Assembly: GCA_946632055.1 (NCBI GenBank)
Contig: CAMPAR010000012.1
Location: 1-36,053 of the forward strand
Reading direction: 5' to 3'
DNA length: 36,053 nt
From: an uncultured Lachnospiraceae bacterium
GTDB taxonomy: Bacteria; Bacillota; Clostridia; Lachnospirales; Lachnospiraceae
Part shown: piece by piece, positions 18,892 through 26,585 of the stretch
Position numbering within the stretch: position 1 is the first letter of the stretch
Layout: the number at the start of each line of letters is the position of its first letter
Notes under the pieces: model-generated
Seen by the model: only the letters and a program-made list of their open reading frames with translations
The model's database searches: none
What the model was told of the DNA's origin: nothing
Made by a program: the position numbers and the translations under genes

Positions 18892-20283
18892 TCAGAAGCG
18901 GAAGTACAGGAAGGGGTTATAGTTTTCCGTTACGAGGAAGGCAATGGAGCACGAGAGAATCGCAAGCAGGAAAATAAATCCGAACAGGTAGTATATAGCG
19001 GCGGCGCTGCTCTCTTTCAGGCGCTTCAGCGGCTTCTTCAGGAGCGGAAGGGAGAAGAAGGCAGCGGCAAGAAGCAGGAAGGCATTCGATTTCAGGAGAT
19101 ACAGCGCCGTGCCGTCGACAAATCCGTTCTCGGCAAAGCCGAACATGGACGAAAGGGCTGTCAGAATCTGCGGAACGGAATCCGCGGAGAAAATCACCCA
19201 GCCGATAATGACGAAGATCATCGTAAATACATATCGGACGGCGGAAGGCAGCTTCCATTTCAGGAAAACATATTTCTCGAGAAGCAGCAGGATTCCGTAA
19301 TACAGACCCCAGAGGACGAAATTCCAGCTGGCGCCGTGCCAGAGTCCGGTGAGCATCCACACAACCAGGATATTCCGGATGTGCTTCCATACCTTCACGC
19401 GGTTTCCGCCAAGCGGAATGTATACATATTCGCGGAACCAGGTGCTGAGGGAAATGTGCCATCTGCGCCAGAAATCCGTGACGCTTTCCGCGGCGTAGGG
19501 ATAGTTGAAGTTTTCCACAAAATTGAAGCCGAGCATCTGTCCGAGCCCGATGGCCATATCCGAATAGCCGGAGAAGTCAAAATAAATCTGGAAGGTGTAG
19601 GAAACCGCGCCGATCCAGGCGGACAGGGTGGAAACGGCTGCGCCGGAAGCATGGACGGAATCAAACACCGCGCCGGTCAGATTGGCAAGAAGCACCTTCT
19701 TCGCAAGTCCGATGATAAAACGGACCGCGCCTTTACCGAAACGCGCAAGCGAGAGTTTCCGGGGGCCCATCTGCGCTTCCACATCCTCATAGCGGACGAT
19801 CGGACCCGCGATCAGCTGCGGGAACATCGTGATATAGGTCGCGAATTTGATCAGGTTCTTCTGGACCGGGAATTTTCCGCGGTACAGGTCAATGTCGTAG
19901 GAAAGCGCCTGAAAGGTGTAAAAACTGATTCCGATGGGGAGCGCAAGCGTCCGGACCGGAAGATTCAGCCGGAAGAGCGCGTTGATATTCTCCACAAGAA
20001 AACCATAGTATTTGAAGAATCCGAGCATCAGCAGGTTGATGATGACCGTAAATGCGAGGATTTCTTTTTTTGCGCGCGGAACACGGTCCATCAGGAGCCC
20101 CATGCCGTAGTTTAAGAGGATGCTGTAAAGCATCAGGATGACATAGACCGGCTCGCCCCAGGCGTAAAAAAGGAGGCTCGCAAGAAGGAGCACGGTATTT
20201 TTGGCTTTCTGCGGCACCAGATAGTACAGAAGCAGTGTGATCGGCAGGAACAGGAACAGGAAGGTTACACTCGAAAAGATCAT
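18892..20283 (-). CDS. MBOAT family O-acyltransferase (AlgI/PatA/DltB-like)
   Basis: 463 residues from ATG 20281-20283, chosen because GGGAGG lies just upstream and it overlaps the DUF4358-like stop by 4 nt. An upstream start adding five residues is less likely. Membrane-bound O-acyltransferases pass acyl groups from cytoplasmic donors to an extracellular acceptor. The sequence is strongly hydrophobic with many membrane segments (IFSSVTFLFLFLPITLLLYY, then AKNTVLLLASLLFYAW). The family core is clear: IAGPIVRYED, NFNYPYAAESVTDFWRRWHISLS and WHGASWNFVLWG, with the catalytic His at 316. It lies between the DUF4358-like gene and the DHHW gene, a known cell-surface O-acetylation arrangement. Confidence 0.92.
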   Translation of the reverse strand: MIFSSVTFLFLFLPITLLLYYLVPQKAKNTVLLLASLLFYAWGEPVYVILMLYSILLNYGMGLLMDRVPRAKKEILAFTVIINLLMLGFFKYYGFLVENINALFRLNLPVRTLALPIGISFYTFQALSYDIDLYRGKFPVQKNLIKFATYITMFPQLIAGPIVRYEDVEAQMGPRKLSLARFGKGAVRFIIGLAKKVLLANLTGAVFDSVHASGAAVSTLSAWIGAVSYTFQIYFDFSGYSDMAIGLGQMLGFNFVENFNYPYAAESVTDFWRRWHISLSTWFREYVYIPLGGNRVKVWKHIRNILVVWMLTGLWHGASWNFVLWGLYYGILLLLEKYVFLKWKLPSAVRYVFTMIFVIIGWVIFSADSVPQILTALSSMFGFAENGFVDGTALYLLKSNAFLLLAAAFFSLPLLKKPLKRLKESSAAAIYYLFGFIFLLAILSCSIAFLVTENYNPFLYFRF

Positions 20284-20762
20284 TTCTGCACCTCCCATAC
20301 GGCCTTTGCGGTTTTCAGCCAGCTATCCGCTTCCGGACCGACCATAAACCAGGAATAGAGCCCGTCCGAACCGTATCGCGCGTGCTCAAGAAGCGCCGTC
20401 TGATCGGTTCCGTAACCGTCAAAGTTCTTTTTCTGGACCTGCAGGCGGCTTTCGAAGGCGCTGCGGATATTCGACGCCTGACTCTCATCCGGACATTTTA
20501 TGATCAGGATTTCATTGACGGACATCGTGTTGTCCGGCGCATAATACAGATATTCCGTAAAGTCGGAGGCATTCAGCGAAAAGGCACGCTTCATGCGCAT
20601 GTCGCCGGCCGGCTCCATGCCCGTAAGCGCATAGTTTTCCGTTAACGCAAGATTGACGTCCTGAAGCGGGACGTCAGCCGGAGTTTTTCGATAGAGAAGA
20701 AGCACCATGATACCGGCGAGAACCAGCACGGCCAGCGCTTCCATAAGAATTACTTTTTTCAA
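20280..20762 (-). CDS. DUF4358-like membrane-anchored protein of an O-acetylation cassette
   Basis: 160 residues from a TTG start at 20762 with AAAAGGAG in front. An N-terminal membrane segment (ILMEALAVLVLAGIMVLLLY, residues 5-24) is followed by an outside domain. Recognisable DUF4358 features are YLYYAPDNTMSVNEILIIKC, then VQKKNFDGYGTDQTALLEHARY, and SWFMVGPEADSWLKTAKAVW near the end. Such proteins are often encoded beside MBOAT/DHHW pairs; their role is unknown. The stop overlaps the MBOAT start by 4 nt (ATGA), and the three genes probably form one unit. No lipobox cysteine is seen, so it is not a lipoprotein as read. Confidence 0.75.
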   Translation of the reverse strand: MKKVILMEALAVLVLAGIMVLLLYRKTPADVPLQDVNLALTENYALTGMEPAGDMRMKRAFSLNASDFTEYLYYAPDNTMSVNEILIIKCPDESQASNIRSAFESRLQVQKKNFDGYGTDQTALLEHARYGSDGLYSWFMVGPEADSWLKTAKAVWEVQK

Positions 20763-20825
20763 GAGCGTCTCCTTTTGATAAGGATAGAGAAATCACGAAG
20801 GAATCATCCGGTGTTTCTCCGGCAA

Positions 20826-20848
20826 ATTATACCACAGCTTTTATAAAT
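20826..20848 (-). promoter_or_regulatory. Promoter of the O-acetylation operon
   Basis: On the minus strand TGGTATAAT at 20834-20826 is an extended -10 box. No good -35 was found at the expected distance (TTTCTT only). The predicted leader is about 60 nt. The 213-nt space upstream also holds the oppositely oriented Tad promoter, so both operons start here. Confidence 0.6.
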
Positions 20849-20938
20849 AAGAAAGACCGCGGAAACGAAAAATTTTTTATCCTGGAAAATTTGGACATTT
20901 CTCAGGGGCTGCGGCGATTTTACTCAGAAACATCCACA

Positions 20939-20975
20939 ATATGTCGGTGGACATATCATCCAAATATGCTAAAAT
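20939..20975 (+). promoter_or_regulatory. Tad operon promoter with overlapping inverted repeat
   Basis: TGGACA (20948-20953), a 16-bp spacer, and TAAAAT (20970-20975) with an extended TG at 20967-20968. A perfect 7-bp inverted repeat, ATATGTC/GACATAT, with a 4-nt centre (20939-20956) covers the -35 box. It could be an operator for a regulator encoded elsewhere (inference). Confidence 0.55.
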
Positions 20976-21029
20976 GTGCGCGTGGAGAGGAAATTCCCTG
21001 GCATCAGAAAAATTACCGGAGGGCGTAAA

Positions 21030-22706
21030 GTGAAGGAAGTGCTCGGGCTTGTCGGAAGAGAAGACCAGTATCTGAAGAAACTGGCAGAGGGACTGAATAT
21101 GGATGAAGACTTTCCGTATCAGGCCGTAACTTTTGCTTCCTTCACGGAGCTCATGTCTTCCGGGGTCGGAAAGACTGCGCGCCTGCTGCTCAGTTCGGAA
21201 GTGCCGGAGTACCCTGCTTCCGGAATGCCGGTTCTTCTTGGCTTTTCTGAGACGCCGGAGGAGGCGGACGAAACCCGCGTCTTCCGGTATCAGCCGCTGA
21301 GCCTTTTAAAGGAGGAAATCCGGCAGAAATCGGCAAAACTTCTGAAAAAGAGAGAGCTTCCGGATGAAAAAGAGAAGGCGACCGGCCTGCTTTCCGGAAG
21401 TCTTTCCGGGGAGGAAAAAGAGCCGGAAGATGAATCGCTCCGACGCCGCCTGTACCGGCGGCTCGTCGGCGCGATGAGTCCGTCGGAAGAGCTGTCGGAC
21501 GCGGAGCTGTATGAGCGGATCGACGGCGTGATAGAAGAAGAAAACGCTGCGAGGCCGATTTCTGCGGAGGAGCGGGAAAACCAGAGGGCGCTTCTGTTTT
21601 CTTCCCTTCGAGGCTATGACGTCCTCTCTTTGGCGCTGCGGGATCCGGAGGTGACGGAAGTGATGGTCAACGGTCCGGACCGGATTTTCATTGAGAAAAA
21701 CGGCCGGATTCAGGAATATCCGGAGCATTTTCTATCGAGAGAGAAGCTGGAGGACGTCGTACAGCGGATTGCGTCCGGCGTCAATCGGAGAGTCAATGAG
21801 GCGACGCCGATGGCGGACGCTTCCCTGCCGGACGGATCCCGGGTCAACCTCGTGCTGCCGCCCGCCTCGCCGGACGGTCCCGTCATCACCGTTCGCCGGT
21901 TTCCGAATCGGCCGATTTCGATGGAGGACCTGATTCGCTTTCAGACGCTGACGGAGGAAGCGGCGGATTTCCTGAAGGTACTGGTGGAATGCCGTTACAA
22001 TCTCTTTATTTCAGGCGGAACCGGGGCGGGAAAGACGACTTTTCTCGGCGCGCTTGCGGCGCTGATTCCGAAGGAAGAGCGCGTGATTACGATCGAGGAC
22101 ACCCTGGAGCTGCGCCTGCCTGCGCTGCCGAATCTCGTGCGTCTGGAGACCCGTCCGCCGAACCTGGAGGGGCAGTATGAGATTACGATCTGGCAGCTGA
22201 TCCGGAACGCGCTCCGGATGCGCCCGGACCGGATTATCGTGGGCGAAATCCGCGGCGGGGAAGCGCTCGATATGCTCCAGGCGATGAATACCGGCCATGA
22301 CGGCAGCCTGTCGAGCGGTCACGCAAATTCTACGGAGGATATGCTGCTTCGGATGGAGACCATGGTGCTGATGGGGGCGGAAAAGCTTCCCCTTTCCGCC
22401 GTGCGGTCCCAGATCGCGACGGCGCTGGATATCCTGGTGCATCTCGACCGCTTCCGGGACGGAAGCCGGAAAGTGACCGGAATTTATGAAGTCCTCGGCG
22501 TCCGGAAAGGCGTGGTGCAGCTGTCGCCGCTTTTTCGATATGATCGGGAAGGAGACCGTAGTGATGCGACAAAAGATGGACTTGTCAGGACGCCTGCTCG
22601 GCTTCAGAAAACAGAAAAGCTCCGGAAATACGGCGGAAGACTACCGGGTATACCGGATGACGGCGGCGGACGGAGCGAAGAGTCTTCTCATAGCGTTGAT
22701 CCTTGA
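21030..22706 (+). CDS. tadA: TadA/CpaF-type pilus assembly ATPase with N-terminal receiver-like domain
   Basis: 558 residues from the GTG at 21030, which has GGAGGG 6 nt upstream; an earlier GTG at 20976 falls on the predicted transcription start. Residues about 1-105 resemble the atypical receiver domain of TadZ/CpaE proteins (VLGLVGREDQYLKKLAEGLN, RLLLSSEVPE, then VFRYQPLSLLKEEI). A charged linker follows. The TadA domain starts near 140 and includes LRDPEVTEVMVNG, Walker A GGTGAGKTT (about 329-337), Walker B and Asp-box ERVITIEDTLEL, DRIIVGEIRGGEALDMLQAM and the GHDGSLSSGHANS motif. It powers pilin polymerisation from the inner face of the membrane. Its last 143 nt overlap tadB. Confidence 0.9.
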   Translation: MKEVLGLVGREDQYLKKLAEGLNMDEDFPYQAVTFASFTELMSSGVGKTARLLLSSEVPEYPASGMPVLLGFSETPEEADETRVFRYQPLSLLKEEIRQKSAKLLKKRELPDEKEKATGLLSGSLSGEEKEPEDESLRRRLYRRLVGAMSPSEELSDAELYERIDGVIEEENAARPISAEERENQRALLFSSLRGYDVLSLALRDPEVTEVMVNGPDRIFIEKNGRIQEYPEHFLSREKLEDVVQRIASGVNRRVNEATPMADASLPDGSRVNLVLPPASPDGPVITVRRFPNRPISMEDLIRFQTLTEEAADFLKVLVECRYNLFISGGTGAGKTTFLGALAALIPKEERVITIEDTLELRLPALPNLVRLETRPPNLEGQYEITIWQLIRNALRMRPDRIIVGEIRGGEALDMLQAMNTGHDGSLSSGHANSTEDMLLRMETMVLMGAEKLPLSAVRSQIATALDILVHLDRFRDGSRKVTGIYEVLGVRKGVVQLSPLFRYDREGDRSDATKDGLVRTPARLQKTEKLRKYGGRLPGIPDDGGGRSEESSHSVDP

Positions 22707-23388
22707 CGCGGGTATTTCGGTGCTTTTTTACAACGCCTGGATTCCCGCGGCGGCAGCCTTCCTGCCGACAGCGGCGGCCGTGTTTTATCTGATGAAAAAG
22801 AGAGAGGAGAGGAAACGCACGGAGCGCCTCCGCCGGGATTTTCTGCAGGCCGTCCGGGTCTTCGGCGACAGTCTTCTGACCGGATACTCCGCGGCGAACG
22901 CCGTCAGGGAGTCCGCAGATAGTCTTGGCCGGATTCTTCCGGGGAAGAGCGAGGTGCTCACAGAGTGGCGTCGGATGGGACGCCTTGTCGGGAACGGACA
23001 GACGGTGGAGGAGGTGTTCCGGGACTTCTCGGAGCGGTCAGGAATCGGCGAAATCCGGGACTTTTCGGAAATGCTGGCCATCAGCCTGCGTTCAGGAGGT
23101 GCGGTGCATCTCGCCGTGCAGACCGCGGTGAACCGGATGAGCGAGCAGGAAACGGTCTTCAGGGAAATCCGGGCCCGGCTCTCCGGCCGGATTTTCGAGC
23201 AGCGGATCATGGATCTGATGCCGGCCGCGATTCTCTTGTATGTCCGGGTAACTTCTCCGGAGCTTCTCATTCCGATGTACACGAGTCCCGCGGGGCGTGC
23301 GGTAATGAGCGTCTGCCTGATACTGTATTTTGCGGCGGTGTGGCTTTCGGAACGGATTTTAAAGATGCAGGGAGCAGGTGTATTATGA
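22564..23388 (+). CDS. tadB: TadB-like type II secretion F-family membrane protein
   Basis: 274 residues from ATG 22564 (GTG at 22561 is also possible); AAGGAG lies just upstream. TadB is one of two platform proteins that hold the Tad pilus base in the membrane. The sequence starts with a short cytoplasmic segment (DYRVYRMTAADG) and two membrane spans near residues 40-75 (SLLIALILDAGISVLFYNAW). The GspF-like domain covers about 85-230, and membrane spans close the C-terminus (SVCLILYFAAVWLSE). The start lies inside the end of tadA, and the stop overlaps the tadC start by 4 nt. Confidence 0.88.
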   Translation: MRQKMDLSGRLLGFRKQKSSGNTAEDYRVYRMTAADGAKSLLIALILDAGISVLFYNAWIPAAAAFLPTAAAVFYLMKKREERKRTERLRRDFLQAVRVFGDSLLTGYSAANAVRESADSLGRILPGKSEVLTEWRRMGRLVGNGQTVEEVFRDFSERSGIGEIRDFSEMLAISLRSGGAVHLAVQTAVNRMSEQETVFREIRARLSGRIFEQRIMDLMPAAILLYVRVTSPELLIPMYTSPAGRAVMSVCLILYFAAVWLSERILKMQGAGVL

Positions 23389-24836
23389 TCATTTTCCTGT
23401 TGATTCCGGCGGCGGAAATACTGTTTGTCTTCTTCCGGAGGAGCTATCGGAAAGAGTTCTATGAGGAGCATCGACGGGAGATCCGCCTTCCCCGCGCGCT
23501 TTTCTGCAGTGCGCTGTTCCTTTCGGAGGAGATCCGGCGGCACCGGACGCGGACGGCGGAGGAAACGGAAGAAGCGGAGGCCTTTCTCGTGCCGCAGGCC
23601 CGGCAGGATATCCGCGAAGCTTTGGTACTCGGGAAAATTCTCGTTATCCTGTTCCTTTCGTGCCTTCTCTCTTTTATGACGCTTCTCGTTCAGGAAAAAC
23701 GGCCGGAGATCCGGGTGCTTGGGCGTCCCGATTTCGGGGAAACAAGAACGGTGGAGCTCGTGGCGGGAGACGGGGAGCAGGAAGTTACGCTGACCGTGAC
23801 CGTCCACCCGAAGACGCCGGATGCGGAAGAAACTAAAAGCCTGCTGGACGCGGAGCTTAAAGGAGTGCTGCAGGCGCTTCGGGAGTCGCTTCCGGAGTAT
23901 CCCGGCTTTAGTACGGATCTCGAGCTTCCGGAGAAAAGTCCCGGCGGATTTCGCCTGCGGTATGAGAGCAGCCGGCCGGATATTCTGACGGACCGGGGCC
24001 TGATCGCTTCCGGAATTATGACGGAGGAAGCGGTGCCGCTGACACTCACGGTGCGGATTTTTTCCGGGGAAAGCAGCCGGTTTGCGGCGGAAGAGCTGAT
24101 CTACCGTCCGGCGGAGGAGGGAGATTTTAAGACCCTTCTTGAGAACCGGATCCGGGAAGCGGAAAGCGACCGGAGCGAGGAGACGCTGCGTCTCCCGGAA
24201 GAAGCGGAAGGAAGACGGGTACACTACGCGGTAAAAACGGCCCCGGCAGGAATATTCTTTGTATTCGGACTGCTCGCGGCGGCATTTCTTTTGATCTCGC
24301 CGGGGCAGCGGCGGAAGGAAAAGCTGAAAAAGAGGAAAGCGCTTCTCGAAGAAGCCTACCCGGGTTTCCTGCTGAAGCTTTCGATGTTTTTCGGCGCGGG
24401 ACTCAGCATTCACTCCGCCTGGGAGCGGATTCTCGGAGAAGGCGAGGAACGACAGGAGAGGCTGGCGGAAAAACCGCAGGGAAGGCTGTTTCGGAAAAAG
24501 GAAGAGCTGCATCCCCTGTATACGGAGATGCGCATTGCGCTTCGGAGCATGGAGCAGGGCGTTCCCGAGGAAGAAGCCTATCTGAGATTCGGACAGCGGT
24601 GCGGCCTCTCCTGTTATCTCAGGCTGGGAGGCTTCCTTGCAAGGAATTTAAGGCAGGGCATCTCGGGGGCGGAAAACCTGCTGGGACTTGAAATGGAGAA
24701 GGCGCTGGAGGAACAGAAAAACCGCCTGCTGAAGCGCGGCGAGGAAGCCGGGACCCGGCTCCTCTTTCCGATGGTGATGCTTTTGGGCGTGGTGCTGATA
24801 CTGCTCGCGGTTCCGGCCTTCATGATGCTGACATAA
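23385..24836 (+). CDS. tadC: TadC-like platform protein with large extracytoplasmic insertion
   Basis: 483 residues from ATG 23385, in the ATGA overlap with tadB. A normal TadC is about 300 residues. Here an N-terminal membrane segment (IIFLLIPAAEILFVFF) is followed by a span at about 84-103 (LVILFLSCLLSFMTLLVQ). A region of about 185 residues predicted to lie outside (VELVAGDGEQEVTLTVTV to GRRVHYAVKT) precedes a span near 288-305 (GIFFVFGLLAAAFLLI). The GspF-type domain (LLEEAYPGFLLKLSMFFGAGLS, then LEMEKALEEQKNRLLKRGEEAG) and a last span (VMLLGVVLILLAVPAFMML) complete it. The insertion could contact the pilus or cell wall. Confidence 0.83.
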   Translation: MIIFLLIPAAEILFVFFRRSYRKEFYEEHRREIRLPRALFCSALFLSEEIRRHRTRTAEETEEAEAFLVPQARQDIREALVLGKILVILFLSCLLSFMTLLVQEKRPEIRVLGRPDFGETRTVELVAGDGEQEVTLTVTVHPKTPDAEETKSLLDAELKGVLQALRESLPEYPGFSTDLELPEKSPGGFRLRYESSRPDILTDRGLIASGIMTEEAVPLTLTVRIFSGESSRFAAEELIYRPAEEGDFKTLLENRIREAESDRSEETLRLPEEAEGRRVHYAVKTAPAGIFFVFGLLAAAFLLISPGQRRKEKLKKRKALLEEAYPGFLLKLSMFFGAGLSIHSAWERILGEGEERQERLAEKPQGRLFRKKEELHPLYTEMRIALRSMEQGVPEEEAYLRFGQRCGLSCYLRLGGFLARNLRQGISGAENLLGLEMEKALEEQKNRLLKRGEEAGTRLLFPMVMLLGVVLILLAVPAFMMLT

Positions 24837-24857
24837 GACAGGAAGAAAGGAGAAAAC

Positions 24858-25043
24858 ATGGCAAAGAACTTTTGGCAGAAACTGGAATTGAAACTGAAGG
24901 GAAATCCCGGAATCGGAACCATCGAGGTGATTCTGATCCTCGTGGTCCTGATTGCGCTGGTCCTGGTCTTCAAGAGCCAGATTATGGGACTTGTAGACAC
25001 GATTTTCGGACATATCAACAGTTCCATTGAAGAAGTTTATTAA
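24858..25043 (+). CDS. flp: Flp/Fap-type IVb pilin
   Basis: 61 residues. Class IVb prepilins are tiny and have a charged leader, a Gly at the peptidase site, and a single hydrophobic stem. The leader here is MAKNFWQKLELKLKGNPG, with cleavage expected after Gly18. IGTIEVILILVVLIALVLVF follows, with Glu at +5 (the conserved Glu5 position). The short remainder (LVDTIFGHINSSIEEVY) is hydrophilic. The ATG follows an AAAGGAG site. The prepilin peptidase that should process it is not in the window. It is probably the major pilin. Confidence 0.88.
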   Translation: MAKNFWQKLELKLKGNPGIGTIEVILILVVLIALVLVFKSQIMGLVDTIFGHINSSIEEVY

Positions 25044-26499
25044 AAATAAGCGCGGCAGTATGACGGTGTTTCTCGCGCTTCTCGTGTGCCTGCTTCTCGT
25101 GCTGGTTCTGGCGCTTCTCGAGAGCGCAAGGCTGAGCGTGGGGAGGTGGAGTCTGCTGGAAGCGGGAGAAGCCGCCGCCGAGAGCCTGACAGCCGGATAT
25201 CAGCGGGAAACCTATGAAGCCTACGGACTGCTGTTTTATGACGCGAGTTTCGGCGGAGGAACGCCGGACAGTACGCGCATGGAGGAGGAATTTGCGCTGT
25301 GGTTTGGGAAAAACGCCAGCGGACCGTTCTTCTCCGTACAGGCGGAAGAGGTGCGGGTGAAACGGCTTCTGTCGGCCTGCGATTACAGCGGCGCCGTCTT
25401 TCAGAGGAGCGCCGAGCGCCTCGTCTGGCTCCAGATGGAGGGAGAGGACCGGCGCCTTCGGTTGGAAGAGAGTGCGGAGCGCCGAAAGAGGCTGTACCGC
25501 CTTTTAAAGGAAGGGGCGGCCGCGTATCGCGATATCACGCCTTATGCGGAGGAGGAAGAAGAAGCGGCAAAAACGACAGCCGGAAGACTTCTTGCGGCTG
25601 GCGCAAAGCTCCGTGAAATACCGCTTCTTACGCTGGTAAAACCGGCGTCGGCGGTTTTATCCGGAACGCCTGCGGACATGTCCTGCTTTCCGTCCCGGAC
25701 TTCAAGAGACGGGCGGCCTGCCGGAGATTTCTCTCTGGAATATACGACGGAGGCGCTTGGAGAAGAGGAAAAAAGAGAGCTGTTTCTTTGCTATCTCGAC
25801 CGCTTTTTCCCCTGCTTCACGGAACAGGATGGGAAGAATGGCCTGTCGCTGGAGGCGGAATATCTGCTGTTTTCGGGAGAAACGGATGAAGAGAATCTGG
25901 AGAAAGCGCTGTGGCTCCTGTTTTCTATGCTTCAGGGCCTGAACCGGCAGATACTTCTTTCCTCGGCGGGGAGAATGCAGGAAATCCGGGTGCTTTCCGC
26001 AGAGTATCAGGACGCGGGCGGAAGCCTTGACGGGGTTGAGGCGGAACTTGCAGGAATTCTTGCCTATGCGGAGTCCGTGAAGGATCTGAAATGTCTTCTC
26101 GAGGGCGGAAGGCTTCCGATGCAGAAGACAGAAGCGGACTGGCGGATGGGGGCAGCGGAAGTCGAGGGGCTTCTTTTGGGAAGCTTTCCGGCTTTTTCGA
26201 AAGTGGATGACGGCAGGGAAACCTTTTCTTACAAAGAAGCCCTTCAGGCGCTGTACCTGGACATGGACAGCGAGACGCTTTCCTACCGCGCCATGGACAT
26301 GATTCAGGAAAATATGAACACAGTCTGCAGCGGATTTCTGATGAGCAGTCAGGTTTTTGAGATCGAAGCGGAGGTGACGGCGACGCAGACGGCCCTGTTT
26401 ACCCGGCAGCCGCTCATGATCCGGATGACGGACCGGACGCTTTTGTTTCCGAAAATGCGGGAAAGCTTTACCGCGGGATACCGGCAGCGGCCGGAGTGA
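25027..26499 (+). CDS. DUF5702-like (TadG-like) Tad-cluster protein
   Basis: 490 residues from a TTG start at 25027, overlapping the pilin end by 17 nt; an ATG at 25060 would remove the conserved basic lead. The N-terminal KNKRGSMTVFLALLVCLLLVLVLALLESARL is the typical pilin-like leader and stem of TadE/TadG relatives. The rest is a large predicted extracytoplasmic region. It includes YEAYGLLFYDASFGG and LVWLQMEGEDRRLRLEE, a long helical stretch (LYRLLKEGAAAYRDI), and SYKEALQALYLDMDSETLSYRAMDMIQENMN near the end, a hallmark of DUF5702-like proteins. Its role is probably a minor pilin or assembly factor. There is no RBS match in front of the TTG, so coupling to the pilin is likely. Confidence 0.75.
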   Translation: MKKFIKNKRGSMTVFLALLVCLLLVLVLALLESARLSVGRWSLLEAGEAAAESLTAGYQRETYEAYGLLFYDASFGGGTPDSTRMEEEFALWFGKNASGPFFSVQAEEVRVKRLLSACDYSGAVFQRSAERLVWLQMEGEDRRLRLEESAERRKRLYRLLKEGAAAYRDITPYAEEEEEAAKTTAGRLLAAGAKLREIPLLTLVKPASAVLSGTPADMSCFPSRTSRDGRPAGDFSLEYTTEALGEEEKRELFLCYLDRFFPCFTEQDGKNGLSLEAEYLLFSGETDEENLEKALWLLFSMLQGLNRQILLSSAGRMQEIRVLSAEYQDAGGSLDGVEAELAGILAYAESVKDLKCLLEGGRLPMQKTEADWRMGAAEVEGLLLGSFPAFSKVDDGRETFSYKEALQALYLDMDSETLSYRAMDMIQENMNTVCSGFLMSSQVFEIEAEVTATQTALFTRQPLMIRMTDRTLLFPKMRESFTAGYRQRPE

Positions 26500-26585
26500 A
26501 AAGAAAAGCCTTTTCGTGAGCGCTAATAAACTGAAAGTCCGTGAAAAGAGCATTTTCCGGAGGTCTTGGAAAGGGGGAGCTGTCG

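Noticed and set aside
22785-24512. 575-codon open frame on the minus strand opposite tadB/tadC
   Set aside because: It is Arg/Pro/Ser/Lys-rich and low-complexity, as expected for a shadow of a GC-rich gene, and no ribosome binding site or family motif was seen.
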